Assembly: GCF_014203355.1 (NCBI RefSeq)
Contig: NZ_JACHIR010000001.1
Span: 1,428,038-1,492,037, forward strand
Direction: 5' to 3'
DNA: 64,000 nucleotides
Origin: Kutzneria kofuensis
GTDB taxonomy: Bacteria; Actinomycetota; Actinomycetes; Mycobacteriales; Pseudonocardiaceae
This document shows, one piece after another, positions 42,438 to 51,586 of the stretch. Both the position numbers and the translations under genes were made by a program. How positions within the stretch are numbered: position 1 is the first letter of the stretch; each line of letters opens with the position of its first letter. Below the pieces are notes generated by a model, which saw only the letters and a program-made list of their open reading frames with translations, searched no databases and was not told where the DNA came from.

Positions 42438-42992
42438 GTGACCACCCCCTCCCAGACGGTCGGCCCGTTCTTCGCGCTGCCGAACGGACTGCCCTGGCCC
42501 GACGGCCCCGAGGTGGTCGCCGAGGGCACGCCCGGCGCTGTGGTCATCCGTGGCACGGTCTACGACGGCGCCGGCGACCCCGTGCCCGACGCCATGATCG
42601 AGACCTGGCAGGCCAGCCCCACCGGCCGCTTCGACCACCCCGACGACCCGCGCGGCGCCGTCGACGAGGGCTTCCGCGGCTTCGGCCGGTCCGCCACCGA
42701 CGCCGAGGGCCGGTTCTGGCTCCGCACCGTCAAACCCGGCGCGCTGCCCACCCCCGACGGCGGCGCCGAGGCCCCGCACATCGACGTCACCGTGCTCGCC
42801 CGCGGCCTGCTGCAGCGACTCGTCACCCGCATCTACTGGCCGGACGAGGAGCAGGCCAACGCCACCGACCCCGTGCTCGCCGCCGTGCCGGCCGAGCTGC
42901 GGCACACTCTCATCGCCGAGCGGGTGGGCGACGAGCTCCATTTCGACATCCGCCTCCAGGGCGACGGGGAAACCGTCTTCTTCGAGCTGTGA
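42438..42992 (+). CDS. pcaG: Protocatechuate 3,4-dioxygenase alpha subunit
   Basis: The 184-residue subunit has the typical opening TPSQTVGPFFALPNGLPW, the intradiol fold (GTVYDGAGDPVPDAMIETWQ) and no iron ligands, as expected for alpha. It ends 7 nt before the pcaL start. In most actinomycete pca operons pcaB stands at this point, and here it is absent. Confidence 0.94.
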   Translation: MTTPSQTVGPFFALPNGLPWPDGPEVVAEGTPGAVVIRGTVYDGAGDPVPDAMIETWQASPTGRFDHPDDPRGAVDEGFRGFGRSATDAEGRFWLRTVKPGALPTPDGGAEAPHIDVTVLARGLLQRLVTRIYWPDEEQANATDPVLAAVPAELRHTLIAERVGDELHFDIRLQGDGETVFFEL

Positions 42993-42999
42993 GGGACTC

Positions 43000-44082
43000 G
43001 TGACGGACTACCGGTGGGCCGGTGCCCCCGACGGGCCGGTGCTGGTCGTCGGCAACTCGCTCGGCGCCGATGCCCGGATGTGGCGGGAACAGCTGCCCGC
43101 GCTCGGCGAGAAGCTGCGCCTGCTGCTGATCGACCACCCCGGACACGGTGACGCGGCGGCGGTGCCGGGGCTCGACACCATCGACAAATTGGGCGAGCGG
43201 GCGCTGAGTCTGCTCGACGAGGCCGGTGTGGACCGGGCCCACTACCTGGGGCTGTCGCTGGGCGGCATGGTCGGCCTGTGGTTGGCGGCCAACGCGCCCG
43301 ACCGCATCGACCGGCTGGCGGTGTGCTGCACGACGGCGTACTTCGGCACGCCGTCGGCGTGGCGGGAGCGGGCGGCGGCGGTGCGGGCCGGCGGCACGGC
43401 GTCGATCGCCGAGCAGGTGGTGGACCGCTGGGTCACCGCCGACTACGGCGACCGGTCCTGGCTGGTCGACATGCTGTCCGGGATGGACGGCGAGGGCTAC
43501 GCGGCGTGCTGCGACGCCCTGGCGGAGCTGGACCTGCGGGACGCGCTGCCGTCGATCGCGGCGCCGACGCTGGTGGTGGCCGGCGACGCGGACCGGGCGA
43601 CGCCGGTCGAGCACGGGCAGGCCATCGCCGACGCCATCCCCGGCGCACGGCTGGCCATCGTGCCGGGGGCGCACTTCGCCCCGCTGGAATCACCCGATGT
43701 GGTGACTCCGTTGCTGGTGGAGCACTTCACCTCGGTGCGCCGGCAGGTGCTGGGCGACGCCCACGTGGACCGCGCGCAGGCGGCGACCACCCCGTTCACC
43801 GCCGACTTCCAGGACTTCATCAGCCGCTACGCGTGGGGCGACATCTGGACCCGGCCCGGCCTGGACCGGCGCACCCGCAGCGCGATCACGCTGGCCATGC
43901 TCGCCACCCTGCAGCACGAGGAGGAGCTGGCGATGCACGTGCGGGCCGCGCTGCGCAACGGGATGACCGTCGAGGAGATCAAGGAGGTGCTGCTTCAGGT
44001 CGCGGTCTACGCCGGCGTGCCCACGGCGAACCGGGCGTTCCGGATCGCCGACCGGGTGCTGTCTACCCTGGACACACCATGA
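43000..44082 (+). CDS. pcaL: Fused 3-oxoadipate enol-lactonase / 4-carboxymuconolactone decarboxylase
   Basis: The 360-residue fusion has an alpha/beta-hydrolase domain (residues about 1-240; nucleophile Ser in LGLSLGGMVG, His in VPGAHFAPLES) and a C-terminal CMD domain (about 245-360; LDRRTRSAITLAMLATLQHEEELAMHVRA, shown in parts, and KEVLLQVAVYAGVP). The fusion is characteristic of actinomycetes. It carries out the two steps that follow the missing PcaB reaction. Its stop overlaps the IclR gene start. Confidence 0.95.
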   Translation: MTDYRWAGAPDGPVLVVGNSLGADARMWREQLPALGEKLRLLLIDHPGHGDAAAVPGLDTIDKLGERALSLLDEAGVDRAHYLGLSLGGMVGLWLAANAPDRIDRLAVCCTTAYFGTPSAWRERAAAVRAGGTASIAEQVVDRWVTADYGDRSWLVDMLSGMDGEGYAACCDALAELDLRDALPSIAAPTLVVAGDADRATPVEHGQAIADAIPGARLAIVPGAHFAPLESPDVVTPLLVEHFTSVRRQVLGDAHVDRAQAATTPFTADFQDFISRYAWGDIWTRPGLDRRTRSAITLAMLATLQHEEELAMHVRAALRNGMTVEEIKEVLLQVAVYAGVPTANRAFRIADRVLSTLDTP

Positions 44083-44867
44083 CCGACACCGAGCCAACAC
44101 CGCGAGGCAGCGCGTTCGTCCAGTCCCTTGAGCGGGGACTGGCGGTGATCCGCGCCTTCGACGCCGAGCACGACGAGCTGACGCTCAGCGACGTCGCCCG
44201 CAGCACCGGACTCACCCGGGCCGCCGCCCGCCGGTTCCTGCACACCCTGGTCGAACTGGGCTACATGCGCACCGACGGCCGGCTGTTCGCGCTGCGGCCG
44301 CGCATCCTGGAGCTGGGCTACGCCTACCTGTCCAGCATGGGCCTGCCCGAGGTGGCGCAGCCGCACCTGGAAACCCTGGTGTCCCAGGTGCACGAGTCCA
44401 GCTCGGTGTCCGTGCTGGACGGCGAGGACGTCGTGTACGTGGCCCGCGTGCCGACGAAGCGGATCATGACCGTGACCATCGCGGTCGGCACCCGGTTCCC
44501 GGCCTACGCCACCTCGATGGGCCGGGTGCTGCTGGCCGCGCAGCCCGACGACTGGCTGGACGAGTACCTGGCCAAGGCCGACCTGCGGCCGCTGACCCGG
44601 TACACGACGGTCGAGGAACGGCTGCTGCGCGCGATTCTCGACCAGGTCCGCGACCAGGGCTGGGCCCTGGTCGACCAGGAGTTGGAGGAGGGGCTGCGGT
44701 CGATCGCGGTGCCCGTCCACGATCCGGACGGTGCCGTGGTGGCCGCGGTGAACGTGTCGGCGCACGCCAGCCGCGGCAGTTCCGACAGCATCCGCGAGGA
44801 ACTGTTGCCGCATCTGCGCACCGCCGCCGCGGCCATCGAACACGATCTGCGCGGCAGTCGCCGCTGA
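44079..44867 (+). CDS. pcaR: IclR family regulator of protocatechuate catabolism
   Basis: The 262-residue protein has an IclR winged helix (VQSLERGLAVIRAFD, LTLSDVARSTGLTRAAARRFL) and the effector domain with SVSVLDGEDVVYVARV and FPAYATSMGRVLLA. It is translationally coupled to pcaL by ATGA, as in other actinomycete pca operons, and likely acts on the dyad at 38787-38801 in response to protocatechuate or 3-oxoadipate (inference). Confidence 0.93.
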   Translation: MTDTEPTPRGSAFVQSLERGLAVIRAFDAEHDELTLSDVARSTGLTRAAARRFLHTLVELGYMRTDGRLFALRPRILELGYAYLSSMGLPEVAQPHLETLVSQVHESSSVSVLDGEDVVYVARVPTKRIMTVTIAVGTRFPAYATSMGRVLLAAQPDDWLDEYLAKADLRPLTRYTTVEERLLRAILDQVRDQGWALVDQELEEGLRSIAVPVHDPDGAVVAAVNVSAHASRGSSDSIREELLPHLRTAAAAIEHDLRGSRR

Positions 44868-44946
44868 GGATTCGGCGGAACGGGCGCGTCCGTTCGATGG
44901 AATGGCGCGCCCGGAATGCCGGTTGAAACAACCGAAACAACACGAA

Positions 44947-44973
44947 AGGCCCGCCACCGAAGGTGACGGGCCT
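44947..44973. terminator. Terminator between pcaR and the cold-shock gene
   Basis: A 12-bp stem (44947-44958 with 44962-44973, one mismatch) lies between the convergent ends of pcaR and cspA. Confidence 0.75.
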
Positions 44974-45000
44974 CGCTCAGCCGAACCTGGTCAGCCGATC

Positions 45001-45204
45001 TCAGATCGCACGCACGCCCATGGCCTGCGGGCCCTTCTGGCCCTGCCCGACCTCGAACTCGACCTTCTGGTTCTCCTCCAGGGTACGGAAGCCGTTGCCC
45101 TGGATCTCCGAGTAGTGCACGAAAACGTCAGCGCCACCATCGGAAGGGGCGATGAAGCCGAAGCCCTTCTCCGAGTTGAACCACTTGACGGTGCCCTGAG
45201 CCAC
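45001..45204 (-). CDS. cspA: Cold-shock protein, CspA family
   Basis: The 67-residue cold-shock domain protein has RNP1 as KGFGFI and RNP2 as VFVHY, preceded by the usual [11 protein letters not shown]. It binds single-stranded RNA and DNA as an RNA chaperone. The GTG at 45204 is preceded by GAGGAGAT. The upstream non-coding region (45205-45556, shared with the divergent GH30 gene) allows a long 5' leader, common for cold-shock genes. Confidence 0.97.
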   Translation of the reverse strand: MAQGTVKWFNSEKGFGFIAPSDGGADVFVHYSEIQGNGFRTLEENQKVEFEVGQGQKGPQAMGVRAI

Positions 45205-45438
45205 TGATCTATCTCCTCAAACAGGTACTACGTCTCGCCGCAACCACGACGGTACGGGTCTGATCGCGGACGGGGGACTTCACCCGGTTCCCTGCGAGGA
45301 GGACCACCGCCCGCGACTTCTTCCGCGAGCGTGGATACGACACGAACACAGAATGCGACCGCAGACAGTCAACCACACCGAGTGCGCGAGGTGGAAGCCC
45401 GCCACCCGGACAGGTGTGACCGGTGGCACTTTTCCCCC

Positions 45439-45467
45439 TTGACGCGACTAGAGTTCGCCACTTAAAT
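45439..45467 (+). promoter_or_regulatory. Promoter of the GH30 gene
   Basis: TTGACG (45439-45444) and TTAAAT (45462-45467) are separated by exactly 17 bp, a vegetative-type pattern, about 90 nt upstream of the GTG at 45557. The rest of the 352-bp region 45205-45556 shows no gene. Confidence 0.65.
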
Positions 45468-45556
45468 CATGACCCGAAATAAGGTGTGACGCGCGCACCG
45501 CCACCGAGCCTCACACACCGACGGACCCTGCGAACCTGTCGAACCGAGGTGCTGCC

Positions 45557-47404
45557 GTGCGACCAACGCTGCTCGTCGTGCCCCTGTTACTCGTGGCTGC
45601 AATGATGGCCACCCCGGCCGCCAACGCCGCCAACGAGTCCGTCAACGTCTGGCTGACCACCACCAACGACTCCGGTGGCCGCAACGTCACCAGAGGCCTG
45701 CAACAGCAGTCCCCGATCAGTTTCACCGCCGGCACCGGGTCCGGCCAGCAGACCATCACGGTCGACGAGAACACCCGGTACCAGCAGTTCGAGGGCGCCG
45801 GCGCGTCGTTCACCGACACCGCCGCGTACCTGATGAACTCCAGCGGCGCGCTGTCCGCGGCCACCCGCAACGCCACCATGCAGAAGCTGTTCGACCCGGT
45901 CAACGGCATCGGCCTGAGCTTCCTGCGCAACCCCATGGGCGCGTCCGACCTGGCCCGCTACAGCTACACCTACGACGACGGCGCCGCCGACCCCAACCTC
46001 AACAACTTCAGCCTGTCGCACGACATGGTCGACGTCATCCCGCTGACCAAGCAGGCCAAGCAGCTCAACCCGCAGCTGAAGGTCATGGGCTCGCCGTGGA
46101 CCGCGCCGCCGTGGATGAAGGACAACAACTCCTACATCCAGGGCTGGCTGCAGTCGCAGTACTACCCGGCCTACGCGCAGTACTTCGTCAAGTACATCCA
46201 GGGCTACGCCGCCCAGGGCATCCCGATCGACTACGTCTCCGAGCAGAACGAGCCGACGGTCGGCGGCAACTACCCCGGCATGAACTGGAACGGCGACGGC
46301 CTGGCCTACTTCGCCAAGAACAACCTGCTGCCCGCCCTGCACAACGCCGGGCTGTCGACCAAGGTGCTGGCGCTGGACTGGAACTGGAGCACCTACAACT
46401 CCTTCGGCGCGCCCACCCTCAACGACGCGTCGATCCGCAACGACCCGAACTTCGGCGGCGTCGCGTGGCACGGCTACGACAACCCGAACCAGGGCAACGC
46501 CGGCGAGCAGACGACGATCCACAACCAGTACCCGTCGGTGAACGCCTACGACACCGAGCACTCCGGCGGCACCTGGATCGGCAACCAGCAGGCCGAGGAC
46601 ATGAACAACATCATCGACTACACCCGCAACTGGGGTCGTAGCGTGGTGAAGTGGAGCCTCGCCGTCGACGAGCACATGGGCCCGCACAACGGCGGCTGCG
46701 ACGTCTGCACCGGCCTGGTCACCGTGCACCAGAACGACAACCGGGGCCAGGTCGACTACACCGTCGAGTACTACGACATGGGCCAGCTGACGAAGTTCGT
46801 CAAGCCGGGCGCCACCCGCATCGCCTCCAACGACGGCGCCGTGCGCAACGTCGCGTGGATCAACCCGGACGGCTCCAAGGCCCTGGTGGCCTACAACGGT
46901 TCCGGCAGCGCGCAGAGCGTGCGGGTCAACTGGGGCAACGAGTCCTTCACCTACTCGATCCCGGCGGCCACCAGCGCCACGTTCACCTGGACCGGCACGC
47001 AGGGCGGCGGCACCACCCCGCCGCCGGGCGGCCACACCATCACCGGCATCGGCGGCAAGTGCGTCGACGTGGCCGGCGCGAACTCCGCCAACGGCACCCA
47101 GGTGCAGCTCTACACCTGCAACGGCACCGCGGCGCAGACGTGGACCCAGTCCGGCAGCTCGCTGCAGGCGCTGGGCAAGTGCCTGGACGTGGCCGGCGCC
47201 GGCACGGCCAACGGCACCAAGGTCCAGTTGTACGACTGCAACGGGTCCGGGGCCCAGCAGTGGACCCAGAACGCGCAGCACGAACTGGTCAACACCGGCT
47301 CCGGCAAATGCCTGGACGCCACCAACCAGAGTTCGGCCGACGGCACCCCGCTGCAGATCTGGACCTGCGCCGGCACCGCCAACCAGCAGTGGACGCTCAA
47401 CTGA
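45557..47404 (+). CDS. Secreted GH30 glycosidase with ricin-type lectin module
   Basis: The 615-residue exported protein has a signal peptide (residues 1-24, ending ANAAN). The GH30 barrel shows QQFEGAGASFTDTAAY, KVMGSPWTAPPWMK, acid/base Glu in YVSEQNEPTVGG and nucleophile Glu in AYDTEHSGGTW, followed by the side beta-domain. A TPPPG linker leads to a ricin-B beta-trefoil (residues about 492-615) with three QxW repeats. Family members cleave glucosylceramide, beta-1,6-glucan or xylan; this sequence resembles the glucosylceramidase/beta-1,6-glucanase branch. The lectin would anchor it to polysaccharide. Confidence 0.93.
   Translation: MRPTLLVVPLLLVAAMMATPAANAANESVNVWLTTTNDSGGRNVTRGLQQQSPISFTAGTGSGQQTITVDENTRYQQFEGAGASFTDTAAYLMNSSGALSAATRNATMQKLFDPVNGIGLSFLRNPMGASDLARYSYTYDDGAADPNLNNFSLSHDMVDVIPLTKQAKQLNPQLKVMGSPWTAPPWMKDNNSYIQGWLQSQYYPAYAQYFVKYIQGYAAQGIPIDYVSEQNEPTVGGNYPGMNWNGDGLAYFAKNNLLPALHNAGLSTKVLALDWNWSTYNSFGAPTLNDASIRNDPNFGGVAWHGYDNPNQGNAGEQTTIHNQYPSVNAYDTEHSGGTWIGNQQAEDMNNIIDYTRNWGRSVVKWSLAVDEHMGPHNGGCDVCTGLVTVHQNDNRGQVDYTVEYYDMGQLTKFVKPGATRIASNDGAVRNVAWINPDGSKALVAYNGSGSAQSVRVNWGNESFTYSIPAATSATFTWTGTQGGGTTPPPGGHTITGIGGKCVDVAGANSANGTQVQLYTCNGTAAQTWTQSGSSLQALGKCLDVAGAGTANGTKVQLYDCNGSGAQQWTQNAQHELVNTGSGKCLDATNQSSADGTPLQIWTCAGTANQQWTLN
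47035..47401 (+). repeat. Ricin-lectin module, repeat copy A
   Basis: This coding segment of the GH30 gene is almost the same as 48661-49030 of the GH18 gene; over about 123 residues I count roughly seven to eight differences. Confidence 0.9.
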
Positions 47405-47675
47405 CGTCCTGATCGCCCGAATTCTCCGTCCCGGCTCGTCGCGCGTTCCGCCCGCGACGCGCCGGGACGGTTCCAGCATTCCAAAAACCGCCCCTGACCT
47501 GCGGTTTTACGTCCGAACGCCCTATTGATCGGTGCCCGATCGGTCGGTATAAATACCGCACGGAATCGACACGTGTTCTTCACCGCCGTCGCCGCTCGCG
47601 TGCCTTTCCGGGAAATGCCGGATATCCACCCCTGCCTGCACGATCCGGCCGTGCAATACCCGTAGGAGATCGACC

Positions 47676-49034
47676 ATGCGCATCACAAGGACGAGAGCGG
47701 TGCTGGCGGCCGCGCTGCCGGTGGCGGCGTCCGCGGCCATGCTGGCCGGCTCACCGGCCGCGACGGCGGCCCCGGCCGCGGGTGCGGCCTTCCCTGCCCA
47801 CTACTCCGCCCCCTACCTGCAGATCAGCGGGGGCACCGTCGGCGACATGCAGGCCGACCTGAGCGCCACCGGCACGAAGTTCTACACGCTGGCGTTCCTC
47901 ACCCCCAACGGCGGCTGCAACCAGGTGTGGGAGGCCGACTCCGGCAACGGCGTCGGCGGCTTCAAGAGCCAGATCACCGCGATCCAGAACGCGGGCGGCA
48001 ACGTGATCCCGTCCTTCGGCGGCGCCGAGGGCGGCGAGGTCGCGCAGACCTGCACCAACGTGTCCAACCTGACCGCCGCGTACGCGAACGTGGTCAACAC
48101 GTACGGCACGCCGCGGCTGGACTTCGACATCGAGGGCAGTGTCATCAGGGACACCGCCTCCAACGCCCGGCGCGACCAGGCACTCGCGGCGCTGCAGGCG
48201 CAGAACCCGGCCGTGCAGGTCGACTTCACGCTCGGCGTCGGCTCCGACGGCCTCGAGGGCGACCAGATCAACCTGCTCAACGACGCCAAGGCCAAGGGCG
48301 TGAAGATCAGCGTCATCAACCTGATGGTGATGGACTTCTACGACGGCCAGCCGGTGATCAACGACGCGCTGTCCGCCGCCCGCAACGCGGCCAACCAGAT
48401 CTCCAGCATGTTCGGCATCTCCACCGCGGCGGCGTACGCCAAGATGGGGCTCACGCCGATCGCCGGCCGCAACGACGACGGCGCGATGTTCAGCCAGGCC
48501 GACGCGCAGACCCTGGAGACCTTCGCCGCCCAGAACGGCGTGCAGGAGCTGGCGTTCTGGGAGGTCGACGGCTACGACAAGGGCACCGGCTACGCCTACT
48601 CCCGGACCTTCAACCAGATCACCGGTGGCGGCACCACGCCTCCGCCGCCCCCGCCCGGCAACACCATCACCGGGATCGGCGGCAAGTGCGTCGACGTGGC
48701 CGGGGCGAACTCCGCCAACGGCACCCAGGTGCAGCTCTACACCTGCAACGGCACCGCCGCGCAGACCTGGGCCCACTCCGGCAACAGCTTCCAGGCCCTC
48801 GGCAAGTGCCTGGACGTGGCCGGCGCCGGCACCGCCAACGGCACCAAGGTGCAGCTGTACGACTGCAACGGCACCGGGGCCCAGCAGTGGACCCAGAACG
48901 CGCAACACGAGCTCGTGAACACCGGCTCCGGCAAGTGCCTGGACGCCACCAACCAGAGCTCCGCCGACGGCACCCCGCTGCAGATCTGGACCTGCGCCGG
49001 CACCGCCAACCAGCAGTGGACCGTCAACTCCTGA
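47676..49034 (+). CDS. Secreted GH18 chitinase-like enzyme with ricin-type lectin module
   Basis: The 452-residue exported protein has a signal peptide (1-30), a GH18 barrel with GGNVIPSFGGAEGGE as the SxGG-type motif and PRLDFDIEG carrying the catalytic Glu of DxxDxDxE, and the conserved NLMVMDFY. After a proline-rich linker comes a beta-trefoil lectin nearly identical to that of the GH30 protein. It should hydrolyse chitin or related beta-1,4-GlcNAc polymers. The ATG has AGGAGATCGACC upstream. The gap before it (47405-47675) contains the 14-bp dyad CGGTATAAATACCG at 47545-47558. Confidence 0.93.
   Translation: MRITRTRAVLAAALPVAASAAMLAGSPAATAAPAAGAAFPAHYSAPYLQISGGTVGDMQADLSATGTKFYTLAFLTPNGGCNQVWEADSGNGVGGFKSQITAIQNAGGNVIPSFGGAEGGEVAQTCTNVSNLTAAYANVVNTYGTPRLDFDIEGSVIRDTASNARRDQALAALQAQNPAVQVDFTLGVGSDGLEGDQINLLNDAKAKGVKISVINLMVMDFYDGQPVINDALSAARNAANQISSMFGISTAAAYAKMGLTPIAGRNDDGAMFSQADAQTLETFAAQNGVQELAFWEVDGYDKGTGYAYSRTFNQITGGGTTPPPPPPGNTITGIGGKCVDVAGANSANGTQVQLYTCNGTAAQTWAHSGNSFQALGKCLDVAGAGTANGTKVQLYDCNGTGAQQWTQNAQHELVNTGSGKCLDATNQSSADGTPLQIWTCAGTANQQWTVNS
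48661..49030 (+). repeat. Ricin-lectin module, repeat copy B
   Basis: This is the counterpart of 47035-47401, 1.6 kb downstream in the same orientation. Confidence 0.9.
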
Positions 49035-49049
49035 GGTGACCGCGAGACG

Positions 49050-49081
49050 AAGGGGCCTGCCAACGCCAGGGCAGGCCCCTT
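49050..49081. terminator. Terminator after the GH18 gene
   Basis: A perfect 12-bp stem (49050-49061 with 49070-49081) with an 8-nt loop is followed by a T-rich stretch. It also precedes the convergent stop at 49087. Confidence 0.88.
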
Positions 49082-49086
49082 TCCCT

Positions 49087-50049
49087 TCAGCCGAAAGGCT
49101 GCTCCCTCGCGCAGGCGGTCCGCGCGAGCACGCCGAGGCCCTCGACCGAGGTGGCGGGGCCGATGTCCCGGGGCAGGACCGACAGCCGTGAGGCGACGTC
49201 GTTGGCGTCGCACGCGTCGGGCACGTTGTACTCGGCCTGCAGTTCGCGGTAGCGGGCCTGGAACCTGATGGCGGCCTCCTTTCCCACGTGGTTCAGCAGG
49301 ATGTCGTCGAAGGAGTTCCGGGGCCACGGGCTCTGCTCGTGCGGCAGCCGGAAGCCTTCCTCGCCCGGGTGCGGCGGCCCGATCCGCTCCTCCGGCACCT
49401 CCACGTCGTACCAGCGGATCACTTCCCCGTTCTCCGCGATGAACCACGACGTCGTCGAGTCCCCGTAGCTCCTGAGGTACAGGTGCGCCGCGCCGAACCG
49501 GCGGCTCAGCTCGGCGCACCTGTCCCGGCGCACGACCCGATGCGCGGCCTCGTCGGCCCACATCTGCTTGACCTCGTACGGATCGTCCTCGCCGGGCGGG
49601 AGCGTGCCCCGCGTGTGGTGGTCCGCCGACGGCTCGCCGAACACCAGGGTCCACCCGTTCAGCACCGGGCTGACGTAGATCCGGCCGCACCGGCCGTGCT
49701 CCTCGCCGTGCCGGAACCAGTCGTACCGCCACGCCAGGCGTCCCATGCGCATCGTCACCGGCACCGGCGACGACAGCCCGAACGCATCGAGCACGGCCGC
49801 CCGGTCACTGGTGGGCAAGGCGTACCAGAACTCGCATTCGTTCAGCGGCAACGGTTTCTCCGCCGGAACCAGCGCCGCATCGAACGGCTCGTCGAGCGCG
49901 GCGAGCACGGCCAGCGCCGCCTCCCGCAGCGACGGCTCCGACAGCGCCTCGCGTACGGCAGTCAGCTCCGCCGGCCCGATGTTCCGCAGGGACAACACGT
50001 TGTAGTCCCCGTCGGCGGCGATCTGGCTCAACAGCTCGACAACGTCCAC
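49087..50049 (-). CDS. Hypothetical protein, SMI1/SUKH-like neighbourhood unknown
   Basis: I do not recognise a named family. From the GTG at 50049 it has 320 residues and no signal peptide. The N-terminal 60 residues are helical; the middle (FWYALPTSDRAAVLD, GRIYVSPVLNGWTLVFGEPS) reads as a compact alpha/beta domain, and WYDVEVPEERIG occurs near residue 220. The segment HLYLRSYGDSTTSWFIAENGEVIRW resembles immunity-type or beta-propeller-edge proteins often seen in actinomycete genomes. Codon use is normal. It does not share an operon with the permease, which starts its 3' end 17 nt away. Confidence 0.75.
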   Translation of the reverse strand: MDVVELLSQIAADGDYNVLSLRNIGPAELTAVREALSEPSLREAALAVLAALDEPFDAALVPAEKPLPLNECEFWYALPTSDRAAVLDAFGLSSPVPVTMRMGRLAWRYDWFRHGEEHGRCGRIYVSPVLNGWTLVFGEPSADHHTRGTLPPGEDDPYEVKQMWADEAAHRVVRRDRCAELSRRFGAAHLYLRSYGDSTTSWFIAENGEVIRWYDVEVPEERIGPPHPGEEGFRLPHEQSPWPRNSFDDILLNHVGKEAAIRFQARYRELQAEYNVPDACDANDVASRLSVLPRDIGPATSVEGLGVLARTACAREQPFG

Positions 50050-50066
50050 GCGCGAACTATAGAAAC

Positions 50067-51584
50067 CTAGATCTCGACGGTGTGCTTGGGTCCCGTGAAC
50101 CACTTGCGGGCCGAGGCGAACCACCAGATGGCGATGAGCAGGACCAGACCGCCGACGGCGAGCGGGGCGTAGTTGACGGCGGTCCAGCTGAAGCCGGCGT
50201 CGCCGGGAACGCCGGCGGGGACGGTGGGCAGGATGAAGTACACCGAGATGATGACGATCTCGACGATGGCGGTCCAGCACATCCACTTGTAGTTGCGGCC
50301 GAGGGTCCACGGGCCGGGCACGAACGACGAACCGGCCCGCAGGCGCAGGGCGATGGGGATGAGGAAGGCCAGGTACAGGCCGATCACCGCCACCGACACC
50401 ACGGCGTAGAAGGCGGTGGGCACGCCGGCGGAGCTCTTGTACAGGGCGGGCAGGGTCAGCACCAGGCCGGCGACGCACGCGCCGATGACGGCGTTGACGG
50501 GAACCCGGTTGGAGTTGAGGCGGGACCACAGGCGGTGGCCGGGAACGGCGCCGTCACGGCTGAAGGCGTAGGCCATCCGGGAGGTGCTGGTCACGCAGCT
50601 CATGCCGCAGAAGAACTGGCCGATGGCCGAGATGCCGACGACGACGATGGCCAGGTTGGAGTTCAGCGCGGTGGTGATGATCGAGCCGACGAAGCCGGCC
50701 TGCTTGTTGATCTCGTCGACGTGGGTGGCGGCGAACAGGAAGGCCAGCAACAGGACCCAGCCGCCGATGGCGGAGTACAGAATGGACTGCCAGATGCCCC
50801 GGGCGGCGGTGCGGGCGGCGCCCTTGGTCTCCTCGGAGATGTGCGCGCACGCGTCGAAGCCGGTGATGGTGTACTGGGTGAGCAGGAAACCCAGCGGCAG
50901 CACGTAGAACCAGTAGGTGCCGTCGGAGAAGCCGGAATTGTTGATCCGCTCGGTGAACACGAACGAGAAGCTCTGGTGCGAGGTCGGCGCGAACGCCAGG
51001 ATGGCCACCACCGCGACCACGCCGACGACGTGCCAGTACACGGACACGTTGTTCAGCAACGCCACCAGGTGGCTGCCGAAGATGTTGATCAGAGCGTGCA
51101 GCGCCAGCACGATCACGAAGATGACGAAGATCTGGTTGAGCGTCCCCTCCCAACCGGAGTCCACAAGGGACAGGAAGAACGAGATGAACGTGGCGCAGCC
51201 GTAGTCGACCGACGCCGTCACGGCCACCAGCCCGACCAGGTTGAGCCAGCCGGTGAACCAGCCGTGCACGGGACGGCCCAACCGCGACGCCCACCAGTAG
51301 ATGCCGCCGGCGGTCGGGAACGCGGACACCAGCTCGGACATGCACAACCCGATGATCAGGATGAACGCCGAGATCACCGGCCAGCCCCAGGAGATGGCCA
51401 CGGGGCCGCCGTTGTTCCAGGCCTGCCCGAATGTGGTGAAGCACCCGGACAGGATGGAGATGATGGAGAAGGAGATGGCGAAGTTGGAGAAGCCGCTCCA
51501 CGTCCGGCGCAGCTCCTGTCGGTAGCCCAGTCGCGCCAGGGTCTTCGCGTCGTCGTCGATGTTGTCGTCGACCTGCTCGCTCAC
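50067..51584 (-). CDS. APC family amino-acid/amine permease
   Basis: The 505-residue membrane protein has about 12 helices and the APC signature near the start: WSGFSNFAISFSIISILSG and MSELVSAFPTAGGIYWWASRL. GFDACAHISEETKGAARTAARG is a conserved loop of BAT1/GABA-permease members. The GTG has GGAGGTAG upstream and lies 2 nt after the stop of the phosphotransferase gene, so both form one unit divergent from a dimethylglycine-dehydrogenase-like gene. The substrate may be an amine related to choline or betaine (inference). Confidence 0.92.
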   Translation of the reverse strand: MSEQVDDNIDDDAKTLARLGYRQELRRTWSGFSNFAISFSIISILSGCFTTFGQAWNNGGPVAISWGWPVISAFILIIGLCMSELVSAFPTAGGIYWWASRLGRPVHGWFTGWLNLVGLVAVTASVDYGCATFISFFLSLVDSGWEGTLNQIFVIFVIVLALHALINIFGSHLVALLNNVSVYWHVVGVVAVVAILAFAPTSHQSFSFVFTERINNSGFSDGTYWFYVLPLGFLLTQYTITGFDACAHISEETKGAARTAARGIWQSILYSAIGGWVLLLAFLFAATHVDEINKQAGFVGSIITTALNSNLAIVVVGISAIGQFFCGMSCVTSTSRMAYAFSRDGAVPGHRLWSRLNSNRVPVNAVIGACVAGLVLTLPALYKSSAGVPTAFYAVVSVAVIGLYLAFLIPIALRLRAGSSFVPGPWTLGRNYKWMCWTAIVEIVIISVYFILPTVPAGVPGDAGFSWTAVNYAPLAVGGLVLLIAIWWFASARKWFTGPKHTVEI

Positions 51585-51586
51585 GG

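Noticed and set aside
47545-47558. CGGTATAAATACCG as a third copy of the TetR operator
   Set aside because: Its half-sites are in the opposite order to those of the 29.5 and 60.0 kb sites and it lacks the GTCGGTA core context. It may simply contain a -10-like TATAAAT.
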